From the NCBI GenBank assembly GCA_965227875.1, contig OZ245783.1, positions 2,170,001-2,234,000 of the forward strand: DNA of 64,000 bases, written 5' to 3'. The stretch is from G965227875 sp965227875 (GTDB lineage: Bacteria; Pseudomonadota; Alphaproteobacteria; Rhizobiales; JAJFHC01). Shown piece by piece: positions 26,254-37,200 of the stretch. Position 1 is the first letter of the stretch. Each line of letters begins with the position of its first letter. The notes beneath the pieces were generated by a model, which ran no database searches, was not told where the DNA came from, and worked only from the letters and a program-made list of their open reading frames with translations. Position numbers and translations under genes: made by a program.

Positions 26254-27195
26254 ATGAAGGAACATGACATCGACCTCGCGGAAATCGTCCGGGCCATCGC
26301 GGAACGGTACGCCGCCTGCGACGACCGTGGCGAGGTCGCGACTTACATCCCCGAGCTTGCCGCGGTCGATCCCGGACAGTTCGGCATCGCCGTGATCCTC
26401 GCCGACGGCACCGAGATCGTCGCGGGAGATGCGGATGTGCCGTTCTCGATCCAGAGCGTGTCCAAGGTCTTCACCCTGACCATGGCGCTGGAGCGGGTCG
26501 GCGATGATCTCTGGGGCCGCGTCGGCCGCGAGCCGTCCGGGGATCCCTTCAATTCGATCATCCAGCTCGAGCACGAGCAGGGCGTGCCGCGCAACCCGTT
26601 CATCAATGCCGGGGCCATCGTGGTGGCCGACGTCCTGCTCGACCGCGGTCCCGCCGGCGCCGTCGTCGACGAAGTCCTGGGTTTCCTGCGCCGCGTCGGG
26701 GATGCGGACGGCATCTCCGTCGATGCGGCGGTCGCCGCCTCCGAATCCGACCATGGCTACCGTAACGCCGCCCTCGCCAACTTCATGAAGGCCAACGGCA
26801 ATCTCGTGAACGAGCCGGAAGCCGCGCTGGAGGTCTATTTCAACTGCTGCGCCGTTGCCATGTCGTGCCGCCAGTTGTGCCGGGCCGGGCGCTACCTCGC
26901 CTGGGACGGCCGCCTCGGCCCCGCCGGGCCGGTCGTCACCGCGGAACGCCGGGCACGGCGCATCAATGCACTCATGCTGACCTGCGGCCATTATGACGGT
27001 TCCGGCGAGTTCGCCTTCCGGGTCGGCTTTCCCGGAAAGAGCGGCGTCGGTGGCGGCATCCTGGCCGTGGTGCCGGGGCGCGCCACGGTCGCCTGCTGGT
27101 CGCCGGGTCTGAACGAGATCGGCAACTCCTTTCTCGCCACCAGGGCGCTCGAGGATCTCGCCACGGAAACCGGCTGGTCCGTCTTCGGCGCATAG
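26254..27195 (+). CDS. glsA: Glutaminase
   Basis: A 313-residue serine-dependent beta-lactamase-fold glutaminase (L-glutamine to glutamate plus ammonia). Signatures are 'FSIQSVSKVFTLTMAL' (catalytic Ser-x-x-Lys), 'EPSGDPFNSI', 'PRNPFINAGAIV', 'NVxEPE'-like 'NLVNEPEAAL', 'YFNCCAVAMSC', 'TCGHYDGSGEFAFRVGFPGKSGVGGGILAVVPG' and 'WSPGLNEIGNS'. ATG 26254 has AGGAG six bases upstream and gives the family's usual length. An alternative ATG at 26230 overlaps the metallopeptidase stop. Confidence 0.95.
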   Translation: MKEHDIDLAEIVRAIAERYAACDDRGEVATYIPELAAVDPGQFGIAVILADGTEIVAGDADVPFSIQSVSKVFTLTMALERVGDDLWGRVGREPSGDPFNSIIQLEHEQGVPRNPFINAGAIVVADVLLDRGPAGAVVDEVLGFLRRVGDADGISVDAAVAASESDHGYRNAALANFMKANGNLVNEPEAALEVYFNCCAVAMSCRQLCRAGRYLAWDGRLGPAGPVVTAERRARRINALMLTCGHYDGSGEFAFRVGFPGKSGVGGGILAVVPGRATVACWSPGLNEIGNSFLATRALEDLATETGWSVFGA

Positions 27196-27251
27196 CGCGA
27201 GGACGCGCGGGATCGATTGTCCGTCCCGCCGGCGTGGCCTATGGTGCCGCG

Positions 27252-28409
27252 ATGAAAATCAGATCAATCGAGATTCTCCGCGTCGGTCTCCCCTTCGGAA
27301 CCGACGGGCCGCGCCAGGGTATGAGGCCGGGCATGAAGTCCGAAGCCTGGACCATCAAGGAAGCCCTCATCCTGCGGGTGACCGACGATGACGGTGTCGA
27401 GGCGTGGGGCGAGGCCTTCGGGCATTTCTGCAACCCGGGGACGCTTGCCCTGCTGAAGGATCTCGTTGGTCCCTGGTTCATCGGGCGCGATGCGTCTGAT
27501 CCTGCGGGGCTTGTCGGCGAGGCCCAGCGCGCTTTCCATGGGTTCGGCCGGCAGGGGCCGTGCATGTACGCCCTGTCGGGCATGGATATCGCGCTGTGGG
27601 ACCTTGCCGCGCAGCGCGCGGGCACGCCGCTCTACAGGATGCTGGGCGGGCCCGACGGCGATGTCGAGATCACTCGTTATGCGTCCCTCATGAGCTATGG
27701 CGGCGATCACGGGGCGATTGCCCGCAACACGGAACGCGCGGTGGCGCTCGGGTTTCCGATGGTCAAGCTGCACGAGCGCGCCATGGGTCCCTTCATGGCC
27801 GCCCGCGAGGCGGTGCCCGAGGGCGTCGACATCACGCTCGACGTGAACTGCCCGTGGACGGTGGCCGAAGCGCGCGAGATCGCCCGCGGCCTCAAGCAGA
27901 ACGAGGGGGTGAACGGAGGTTTCCTGTGGCTGGAGGAACCGGTCTGGCCGCCGGAGGACTTTCCGGGCCTCGCCGAGGTCCGCCGCGAAGGCACCGCCGT
28001 TTCGGGCGGCGAGAACGTCGGCACGGTGACCGAGTTCCGGCGCGCCATCGCCTCGGGGGCGTTCGACGTGGTCCAGCCCTCGATCGCCAAGGTCGGTGGC
28101 GTGTCGGCGGTCCGCGAGATCTTTCCCATGGTGCGCGAGGCCGGCTTGCGCTGCGTGCCGCACGCGTTCTACTGGGGCCCGGCCTACGTGGCGACCGCAC
28201 ACCTCATCGCCGCCCAGCCCGAAGCCGCCGCCGGCCGGCCCGAATGGCTGGAGACCGCTTTCATCGACTATGCCGACATTCCCCACGACCTTATCGACCC
28301 CTTCAACCCGAAACTCCTGCTGAGCGCCGACCGTCCGGGCCTCGGGTTCAGGCCCGACCGGGACGTGCTGGAACGCCACCTGATCTCCCGGACTCAGGTG
28401 GAGGGGTAG
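27252..28409 (+). CDS. Mandelate racemase/muconate lactonizing enzyme-family protein
   Basis: A 385-residue enolase-superfamily enzyme; members abstract a proton alpha to a carboxylate (sugar-acid dehydratases, racemases, cycloisomerases). An N-terminal capping domain (residues ~1-125) precedes the barrel. Metal ligands are the Asp in 'ITLDVNCPW', the Glu in 'WLEEPVWP' and the Glu in 'SGGENVGT'. 'VVQPSIAKVGGVS' and 'VPHAFYWGPA' supply the distal acid/base. The usual K-x-K on the second barrel strand reads K-L-H (PMVKLHERA), so the chemistry is uncertain. It is a single gene downstream of glutaminase. Confidence 0.9.
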   Translation: MKIRSIEILRVGLPFGTDGPRQGMRPGMKSEAWTIKEALILRVTDDDGVEAWGEAFGHFCNPGTLALLKDLVGPWFIGRDASDPAGLVGEAQRAFHGFGRQGPCMYALSGMDIALWDLAAQRAGTPLYRMLGGPDGDVEITRYASLMSYGGDHGAIARNTERAVALGFPMVKLHERAMGPFMAAREAVPEGVDITLDVNCPWTVAEAREIARGLKQNEGVNGGFLWLEEPVWPPEDFPGLAEVRREGTAVSGGENVGTVTEFRRAIASGAFDVVQPSIAKVGGVSAVREIFPMVREAGLRCVPHAFYWGPAYVATAHLIAAQPEAAAGRPEWLETAFIDYADIPHDLIDPFNPKLLLSADRPGLGFRPDRDVLERHLISRTQVEG

Positions 28410-28442
28410 GGTCGGGACGCGAGAGAAATTGGGCCTGGTTTC

Positions 28443-28467
28443 GAGGCTCCACCGGAGGCTTTTTCCC
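28443..28467 (+). terminator. Weak terminator after the enolase-superfamily gene
   Basis: A short stem (GCTCC-ACC-GGAG with one mismatch) is directly followed by TTTTT, 34 bases after the stop codon. The T-run fits an intrinsic terminator although the stem is short. Confidence 0.35.
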
Positions 28468-28512
28468 GTTCCGGCAGCGTCCGGTTGCCGCGGCCGGGCC
28501 CGAGCGGAAAAT

Positions 28513-29841
28513 CTAGAGAGAGCTCGCGGCCTCTCCGGATGTCCGATTGCGGGCCGCGAGGGCCCGGTCCACCTGCCAGGCGAGCAGTTCGCCGAACCGG
28601 GCCGATCCCAGCGGGTCGCAGGTCACCCGCTGGATGATGTCGACGCAGGGCGCGCCATTGCCCTCCACGACGACCGGCCCCTTGTCCGTGATCGCGATGT
28701 CCCACCCCACCATCACCTTGTGCGGCAGCATGGCATGGGCCTTGAGCGCGAGGGCGCGGGTCTCTGGCCAATGGGGGAGGGTCCGCCCGGCGATGGGCAC
28801 GCCGGTGCCGGGATTGTGGGTGCACCAGCCCACGTCGGGCGTCAGTCCGAGATTCGTGGCCGGGCCGAGAACGCCGGTTTCGATGTCGACATTGGCGGCG
28901 ATGCCGCCGCGGTGAAGGCCGTCCACCGTGGTATCGCTTCTGAGCGCCATGCGGAAGGCCACGTTGGTCAGTTCGGGCGCGTCGGACTCGTTCCTGCAGG
29001 TGAGGACCCGGACGCAGCACAGGGCGTTGGCGCACATGTCGACCATGTCGGGATGGTTCGACAGGCGGCGTTGGACAAGCAGCGGCTTTTCGAGTGACAG
29101 CGTCTCCAGATAACGGGCCAGTTCGCTGCCGGTCAGCGTCTGGCCGTCGCTTAGCGCGTAGCGGCCGTCCGCGGTCCGGCTGGCCCGCAGGGTCCCGCGC
29201 CCGCCCTTGCCCTTGCGCGGTTTGATGAAGAGGTCGTCGTCGACGAACCGGACGGGCGTCGCGTCCCCGCCTTTCGCGTGAAGGGGCCGGCGGGTCGCGC
29301 CGTTCTCGACGACGGCGACCAGCGGCGGCGCGGCGACGCCGTGTTCTGCGCACAGGGCGGCGAAGCGCTCCTTGTCGGCGAGCAGCCGCCCGTCGGTGCC
29401 TTCGAGTTCGGTCTTTATGATCGTGTAGAGGTTGTACTTGGTCTCGAACCGGTGGAGATACTCCCCGGCCCGCGCCATGTTCTCCGGCCTGTGCAGTTCG
29501 AACATGTAGTACCAGGGCGGCAGGATGCCGTGGCGCACGGCGACCGAAATCTGGTCGGCGATCTGCTGCGGCACGCTGCGGCCGGTCCGCCGGGCGATGG
29601 CGGCGCCGTTGCGCCAGGTCATGCAGGCCACCGCTCCGCCGACGATGATCGGCCAGCCGAGAAAGCGCAGTGCCAGCACGACGCGGCCGGCCACGCCGCG
29701 GGCGCGCCACATTTCGCGCGCATAGGCCGCGTGCAGCGACGCGGCCGGCGTGTCCGCCCGTTTCCGGCCCGCCCACCACAAGGGCAAGGGAGGGCAATAC
29801 AGACTGTCGTCACCGATATTCATGACAAGACAATCCGGCAT
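28513..29841 (-). CDS. Sugar-transfer-associated ATP-grasp protein
   Basis: A protein of about 442 residues from the ATPgrasp_ST-like group. The N-terminal ~130 residues contain a membrane-associating stretch (FLGWPIIVGGAVACM). The ATP-grasp core shows 'DDDLFIKPRKGKGGRGT' (nucleotide-binding Lys and Gly-rich loop), 'LLVQRRLSNHPDM', 'VRVLTCRNES' and 'MVGWDIAITDKGPVVVEGNGAPCVDIIQ' (metal-binding Glu/Asn). Relatives ligate or transfer onto sugars or peptides, often in surface polymer clusters. The start is unclear: GTG 29922, ATG 29841 or ATG 29823 are all possible and none has a good ribosome-binding site. Confidence 0.83.
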   Translation of the reverse strand: MPDCLVMNIGDDSLYCPPLPLWWAGRKRADTPAASLHAAYAREMWRARGVAGRVVLALRFLGWPIIVGGAVACMTWRNGAAIARRTGRSVPQQIADQISVAVRHGILPPWYYMFELHRPENMARAGEYLHRFETKYNLYTIIKTELEGTDGRLLADKERFAALCAEHGVAAPPLVAVVENGATRRPLHAKGGDATPVRFVDDDLFIKPRKGKGGRGTLRASRTADGRYALSDGQTLTGSELARYLETLSLEKPLLVQRRLSNHPDMVDMCANALCCVRVLTCRNESDAPELTNVAFRMALRSDTTVDGLHRGGIAANVDIETGVLGPATNLGLTPDVGWCTHNPGTGVPIAGRTLPHWPETRALALKAHAMLPHKVMVGWDIAITDKGPVVVEGNGAPCVDIIQRVTCDPLGSARFGELLAWQVDRALAARNRTSGEAASSL

Positions 29842-30100
29842 CAGTGAACGCGATGCCGGCTCGCAACAACCATCGATGTTCGGCTGATGCGCAATCATAT
29901 CATGTGCGGCAGGTGCTTGCACGTCGTCCGCAAGGCCGGGATCTCCTGCCGGTCCAAGCGGCTGCGGACCGTGACGGCCGCTGGTCAGGAAACTGGGAAG
30001 AACCAGAATGAGAACCGCCGCCCCGATGACCGAACTCGATCGTCACCAGGCACCTGTGCCGAGGAATGCTTTCGATCGTTCCGGATATGAAACGTGAAGT
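29842..30100. other. Gap without recognisable gene
   Basis: This 259-base stretch lies between two minus-strand genes. It contains the alternative upstream starts of the ATP-grasp gene and no tRNA-like or repeat structure that I could see. Base composition is closer to 58-60% GC than its surroundings. Confidence 0.5.
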
Positions 30101-30943
30101 TCAGGACCCGAAGTCGAACGACACCTCGCACTTGATACCGGCGGGGATCTTGCCGTCCGGATTGGGCAGGTCGAGACGCACGCCGACCGTGCCGCTGGCC
30201 GCGTCGTAGACCCTGTCGACCACCGCGACCACCGCCTTGTGCGTGCCGCCGACGGGTTCCTCCGGACGCACGACCGCAGCCATGCCCTCGGCGACCGAGC
30301 CGTGTGCGGAAATATCGACGAAGGTCTCCACGTGCAACGGGTCGACGGTCGCTATGGTGACGATGGGCTTGTCCTCGTTCCAGTATTCGCCGGGCTCGAT
30401 GTTGCGCTCGACCACGTACCCGCTGACCGGGCTTCGCACCTGGCGCCGTTCGACCTCCGCGCGGGCGGCTTCCAGTTCCGCGGCGGCGATGTCGAGGTTG
30501 AGTTGCGCCTTTTCGATGTCGTTCTGCGCCACCTCGAGTTCCGTTTCGATTTCCTCCACCGATGCGGTGGCGACATATTTCTTGGTTTTCAGTTCCCGGT
30601 TCCGCTTCAGCCTTTTCTCGAGCATCTTCACCCGGGCCCGAGCGGCCCTCAGTTCCGCCTGGGCGCCCGAACGCACCTCGGCGGCCTTCACGGCCGCCCG
30701 CTGGATGACGCTTTCCAGCCGCGCGACCACAGCGCCGGCCTCGACCCTGTCGCCCCGTTCGACCGTCACATCGGCCACCACGCCGCTCACCGGCGCGCCC
30801 AGCCTGACCGTCTGCGACGGCCTGATCAGGCATTCATAGGATCCCGTTCCGGCAGCGAGGGATTCCGTTTCGGTAGCGAAATCTGTCATGAAAGCCGCCG
30901 TGAACAACAGGGCGAGCAGAGAGGGTGCATAAATTTTATTCAT
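30101..30943 (-). CDS. HlyD-family periplasmic adaptor (membrane fusion protein)
   Basis: A 280-residue protein of the RND/HlyD membrane-fusion family. A signal peptide or N-terminal anchor (MNKIYAPSLLALLFTAAFMTDF) is followed by a lipoyl-like half motif (RLGAPVSGVVADVTVERGDRVEAGAVVARLES). A helical hairpin of ~100 residues rich in Glu/Arg/Ala (coiled coil, including 'VEEIETELEVAQNDIEKAQLNLDIAAAELEAA') precedes the second lipoyl half (VRSPVSGYVVERNIEPGEYW) and a beta-barrel. Partners (ABC or RND pump, TolC) are not visible. GGGGAGG upstream sets the start at 30943. It is divergently transcribed from the giant gene at 31296. Confidence 0.9.
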   Translation of the reverse strand: MNKIYAPSLLALLFTAAFMTDFATETESLAAGTGSYECLIRPSQTVRLGAPVSGVVADVTVERGDRVEAGAVVARLESVIQRAAVKAAEVRSGAQAELRAARARVKMLEKRLKRNRELKTKKYVATASVEEIETELEVAQNDIEKAQLNLDIAAAELEAARAEVERRQVRSPVSGYVVERNIEPGEYWNEDKPIVTIATVDPLHVETFVDISAHGSVAEGMAAVVRPEEPVGGTHKAVVAVVDRVYDAASGTVGVRLDLPNPDGKIPAGIKCEVSFDFGS

Positions 30944-31295
30944 ATCGCGCCTCCCCGGTACCGGGCCGAAAACCAAGTCGTGTCGCGGCAGATTACAGGA
31001 TCCGGCGGGAAACCGTGAAACAAAATGGTTCTAACCTTAAATGCCGCCGCGCGAAGACTCTCCCGGAATCCCGTTTTTTGGCTCTCGACTCTGTTCGACT
31101 CGCAGCAATCGGTCCGAAGCATGCTTAACCGTTAATAAAACATGAAAATTCGGTTTGAATACTTACATCCGATTAGGTAGCGTAATGGTGTGCTCCGAAC
31201 GCGGTCTGGAGGGCGGATCGGAACGGGCCGGGCACCACGGAAAACGATAAGCCGAACGAATACATACAACCGTCAATCAGGTCGGTTACAGGGTG
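30944..31295. promoter_or_regulatory. 352-bp divergent intergenic region before the giant gene
   Basis: This is the only clearly AT-richer stretch of the second half of the window. It must hold promoters for both the HlyD-like gene (minus) and the giant gene (plus). A weak plus-strand promoter candidate is TTGAAT (31155-31160) with TAGCGT at 17-base spacing. An in-frame stop TAA at 31248 limits how far the giant gene can extend upstream. No operator palindrome stands out. Confidence 0.45.
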
Positions 31296-34200
31296 ATGGG
31301 TTTTCAGAGGCTGCACGATTGCCGAAGCCGCCTCTTGAGTTCGGGGTCCTTGATCGGACTCGGATTAGGGAGGTTCGCCGGGACCAGACCTCGGGACAAG
31401 GGGACTCTGCCCGATTCGACCCCCGCCTCCACAGATCTTTCCAGGCGCGTCCATTTCGAAACCTACGAACCGCGTGTCCTCCTGTCGGCGGATATCCTGC
31501 CGATCCAGGGCGCGCTCGACGTGCCGGGAGACGAGCAGGCGTATCGCTTCACCGTCAGTGAAGAAACCTCCATCGTATTCGACGCCCTGACCAGCAACCC
31601 GTCGCTGTCCTGGTCGCTCAGCGGACCGCGCGGCGACGAGGTCGTTGACCGAAGCTTCACCCAGAGCGATTCCGTGAACCGGTCCGGCGACCCCGTGTTG
31701 CGTCTGGTGCCCGGGGAATACACCCTGACCGTCGACGGCGAAGGCGACGAGACGGGGGATTTCAGTTTTCGTCTCATCGATCTCGACACCGCGTCCCGGC
31801 CGGTCGGTTTCGGCGAAACCGTCGATGACAGCCTGTCCCATCCCAACGCAACCTCCGCCTACAGGTTCGAGGCGACCGCCGGCGACGTGCTGAACATCGA
31901 CTTCGACAGGCTGGAAGGCGACAACACCTACCTGTCCCTGCTCGACCCCAACGGCACCGCCATGTTCGGGCCGCTCTACGACGGAACCGACCCCCAGAAC
32001 CTTTTGCTGGAGCGCACCGGGACCTACACGCTGCTGGTCGAGGGCACGATCTCGAACGATGACGAGACACGCTTCATCTTCAGCCTCAACCTCGCCGAGG
32101 ACACCGAAACCGCCCTCGATATCGGCGAGAGCTACAGCGGCCGGATCGGTCATTCCGACAGCAGGGACATCTTCACCTTCTCGCTCGGCAGCGCGCGCAA
32201 CGTGTTCTTCGATGCGCTCACGGGTGGCAGCGAGGTCCGGTTCGACCTCTTCGGACCCCAGGGACGCATCGTGGCGGACCAGCGCTTCGACAGCGCGGAC
32301 GGTTCGGTGCTTTCCGGCTACTGGCTCGGCGCGGGTGACTATCGGCTCGTGGTCAAGCGCGAGGACAGCGGCACGGGCGATTACGGTTTCCGGCTGCTCG
32401 ACCATACGCAGGCACAGGACGTGGCGCTCGGGGCGGATGTCACCGCGCAGTTCGGCAGCGACGGCGCGCAGTCCGCCAACATCGCCAGCGACGACGTGCC
32501 GCCCGTCATCCCGGCGGCCGGCGCGGGACCGCAGGGTTCGGCGAACCTGTGGAGCCGCTATCTCGGCTACACGGTTGACGCGGACCCGGCCCTGCAGCCG
32601 GACAGTTTCACCCTCGAAGCCTGGATCAAGCCCAATGTCGGCTCCTTGTCAGGCGACGGCGTGATCGTCTCGACGTCGGGCAATGGCAACTACGAGGATG
32701 GTTACGGGCTCTATTGGTTCCGCCAGGGCACGGTCCGTTTCTACGTCGAGTCGCTCTACGGCGTCTTTGGCGACGACGAGAGCTTCCAGGAGACCTATGT
32801 CGACGTGGACATTCCCATAGGGACCTGGACCCATGTTTCGGGCACCTATGCCGACGGCGCGCTGCACGTCTATGTGAATGGCCAGCTGGCCGGCACGCTG
32901 GAGGACGCACGGCTCCCCGAAGACCCGGTGCCCTATTCGGACGGTCCGTTGAGAATCGGGACCGGCGCAGGTTTCGAGGGCTATGACGGTTTTGTCGGCG
33001 GTCTCGACGAGGTGCGGCTGTGGAGCGGCGCGCGGGCCGCCGGCCAGATTGCGGGAGACTACGAGGCCGGTCTGCTGGGCAGCGAAGCCGGCCTGCTCGG
33101 GTACTGGGCGTTCGACGGTGCGGATCCGTCGTCCGTCGCCGACCTCAGCGGCAACGGCCATGCGGGCGCGCTCACCCAGGACTGGGCACGGGAGGCGCGG
33201 CTGTTCACCGTCGATCTCCAGAGCGGCCGCAAGGTGCTGTTCGACGTCCTCGCGGCGCCGGTCGAGGACCTCTACCTGACGGTCTACGGACCGGACGGAA
33301 ACCTCGTCGTCCCGACCCGCTTCTTCAGCGACATGGACCCGTTCGAGATTGCGCAGGACGGGACGTACACCTTCCTCGTCGGTGCGGCCCACTACAACAA
33401 CCAGCCCGCCGAAGCCACGTTCCGCATCACCGAGGTGACAGACCGCAGCGAAGCCCTGACCGTCGGCGCGACGGTCGACGAAGGCTTCGACATGGCGGGG
33501 CAGACCGTCACCTACAGCTTCACGCTGGCATCCGACGCCCTCCTGTATCTCGACACACTGGCGCCGTCCGGCGCCTGGTATTCGCTCGTCGGTCCGGCCG
33601 GTACGGTAGAATCGCAGCGCCGTCTGGACTTCGCGGACTATTCGGACAGTGTCCCGCTGTTCGATTTGCGGGCCGGTGTCTATTCCCTCATTTTCCGGGA
33701 CAGCGACAATGTCGGTGGGGACTTCTCCTTCAGGTTGCTCGACCTGGCGGCCGCGACGGCGGCGACCCTGGGTGCCGCGGTCTCCGGAACGCTGTCGCCG
33801 TCGACCGGCACGCGCATGTTCAGGTTCGCGGTCAACGCCGGTGACGAACTTCTGTTCTCGAGGCCCGCGACGTGGAGTGCCACCCGCTGGCGGGCCTTCA
33901 CCCCGGCGGGTAACGAGATCGTCGACCAGACCTTCTTCGTCGGCGACGTCGCCTACCAGGCGCCGGTCGGCGGCGACTACTATGTCCTCGTCGAACCCGC
34001 GTCCACCGCAACGGCCGAGACGGCCTTCGAGTTTACGGTCTCGCGGACCGGCAACACGCCCGTCGCGCCACTGACGGGAACGGCCGTGTCTGTCGGAGAC
34101 AGCGTGACCGCATCGATCGATGCGGCCGGGGAAACGGACACGTTCATCTTCACGCTGGCCCAGCGCAGCAGTATCCGCATCGAGCCCGCCGTCGGCGACT

Positions 34201-37200
34201 TCCGTTTCCGCTGGGACCTCACCGGTCCCGAAGGGCCCGTCGTCACGAACAGGTCCTTCACGTCCGTGGTCGTAACCGAACCGTTCCTGGACCTGCGGGC
34301 CGGCACGTACCAGATCGCCGTTCACAACAGCTCGAACCTCACCGGCGACTACGGTTTCCGCCTGATGTCGGACACGCCCGACGAGACGGTCGATCTCGAC
34401 GAGGAAGTGGACATCGTTCTGTCGCCGCGCGGGCAGGGCCGGCTCATCGGAGTCGATCTCACCGCCGGAACCGAGTTCTACTTCGACCTCGTGCAATCGA
34501 CGCTGTCGACCAGTTCGACCGCCTTCGCGTTGCTGACGCCGGGTGGCGAGCGCATCGACTCCAGTTCGTCGACCTTCGATCGTGGACCTTACGTCGCGGA
34601 GACGACAGGTCTCTACAAGGTGCTCTTCGCCGGCGACGCATCGACACTGACCACGGACAACACGCTCACGATCGCGATCCGGGAAGTCGTGCCTCAGGCC
34701 GACGAGGCGCTCACCCTGGGCGCGCGCGTCGACGGAGAAATCGCAAGCCCGACGGCAAGCCAGCGCTACACGTTCTCGCTCGCACAGGCCGGCCTGTTCT
34801 ATTTCGACAGTTTCACCAATGACAGCACCGCGCGCTGGGACCTCACCGGGCCCGGCGGCACGGTCATATCCAACCGCACCTTCCAGTCGAGCGACGAGAA
34901 CCGGATCATCGGCAGCGGCATTTTCGGGCTTGCCGAAGGCGACTACGTCCTCGAGGTCTACCGGTCGGGTGCGTCCACCGGCACCTTCGCATTCGCGTTG
35001 CACGATCTGCGGCCTGTCGAGAACGACATCGCCATCGGCGGGACCGTGACCGGCCAGCTCGATCCGTCGAACGGCTTCGCTGTCCACACCTTCGACGCAG
35101 TGGCCGGACAGAAGCTGGCCTTCAATCCGCTGTCCCTGACCGATATCTCCACCTCGCGCGCGGGCATCCAGCTCATCGGGCCCGACGGGGTCGCCCTGAT
35201 CGACTTCTCGGATTATGTCGCCCAGGACCTGCCCGTGCTGGAGCAGGCCGGCCGCTACATCCTCTTGGTCGAGGGCGCGATCGAAAATACGCCGGCCACG
35301 GCCGACTACAGTTTCCAGCTGGTCGACATCGCCGCTGCGCCGCCACAGGGGCTCATCCCCGGCGAAACGGTTTCGGATACGCTTGCGGGCGTCGGTGTCG
35401 TTCACTCATACACCTTCACGCTCGACGCCGCGTCGCAGATCTACTTCGACTCCCTGACCGGCAACAGCAATCTTCGCTGGTCTCTTGACGGGCCGCTTGG
35501 CCCACTGGTCGCCGACCGCTCCTTCTATTCTTCAGATTCCTACGAACTGGGCGCCAATCCGGTGATGGAGGCGCCCGCGGGAGACTATTTGCTGACGGTC
35601 TGGACCAACAGCGCTTCGGTTCTCGACTACGACTTCAGGCTGCTCGATCTTGCGGACGCGACGCCGGTGGCGCTCGGCGAGACCATCGAACACCAGTCCT
35701 CGCCTGCCCGGTCCACCGGCATGTTCCGCTTCGAAGCCGAAGCCGGCCGCAGCTATTTCTTCAACGCCGTGGACTTTGACGCGATCAACTCGTTCTACGT
35801 TCCCGTCCGTATCATCGATCCTTTCGGCAGTGTCGTCGACGGACTCTACAATTTCGCTGACCGCGATTTCTTCCAGGCGGCCTTCGACGGGACCTACACG
35901 GTGCTCGTCGAAGGCCGGGTGTTCGATGCCAACGCGACCAGCCGTGTCGAGTTTTCGATCAGCCCGGCCGACGACCGGGACTTCGAACCCGACCTGTCGG
36001 GCACGAACGGCGAGACGGCCGCGCAGTCACGTGCGGGCCGCATCGCGGACAGTCTCGTCTTCTCCGGGCACAATCCTGTCCGGATCGACGATCCCGCCAC
36101 GAACGTCTCCGGCGATCTGACGATCGAGTTCTGGATCAATCCTGACCGTTACGCCAACACCTGGATGCCCCTCGTCTACAAGGGCGATGGCGGCAGCACC
36201 CGGTCCTACTCAGTCTGGCTGAATTCCAACGGCTCGATCTGGGCCGGCGCGCGCGACTCGAGCGGCGAACAGAGCCTGCAGACCGGTGCGGGAGAAGTGG
36301 TGGTCGGCCGCTGGACCCATGTCGCGGCCGTGTTCTCCCGGACCGACGGCAGCATACGCATCCTGGTCGACGGCGAGGAGGTGTCGAGCGGCGCCTTGCG
36401 CCAGACCGCCAATGTCGCGCTGGACGGCGCGCTGATGATCGGCGACACGACCGAGACCAACGGCTCCTACAGCCGGTACGAAGGCCTCATCGACGACTTG
36501 AGGATCTGGTCGTCGGCGCGGACGCAGCCTGAGATCGACGGCGCGAAGGACAGCGCGCTCACCGGTGCGGAAAGCGGCCTCGTGCTCTACCTGCCCATGG
36601 ATGACGCCACGGGGTCTGCCGCACTGGCCGATCTCGGCCCCAACGGTTTCGACGCGACGGTCGACCAGCGCCTGGCGGGGCTTGGCGGGCTCATTGCCGG
36701 GCGCGTCGACGGGCCCGGCAGCGTGCATCGCTACAACTTCACGCTCGACGGCGACACGCGACTCTATCTCGACACGCTGACCGACAACGCCCGGATCACC
36801 ATCCGGATCGAGGGCCCGGAGGGACTGACCATCCTCCGGGATCTCGACGACCTCGACGGCACGAGACTGGGAAGCGGCAACGCGATACTCGACCTCACGG
36901 CGGGAGACTACACGATCGTCGTCGATCCGGACGAAGGCGACACCACGTCCTACGCGTTCCGGGTCTTCGATCTCGCCAACCTGCCCGAGCTCGGTTTCGG
37001 CATCGTGCAGACGGGCACGCTGCGGCCGGATTCAGGCAGTGCCGTCTTTGGCTTCGACGCCGTGGCCGGCGACCGGATCTACATCGACAACCAGTCGGCG
37101 TTTTCCACGTCCGAGGCCGGGTTCCGGGTCTTCGGCCCCTCGGGCGAACAGCTGCTCTACACCACGACCATTGCCGATATCGAGGAACTCGTGTTGCCCG

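Noticed and set aside
31096..31295. Possible CRISPR or phage attachment site near the giant gene
   Set aside because: No direct repeats, integrase, tRNA or spacer periodicity are visible in the AT-richer gap.
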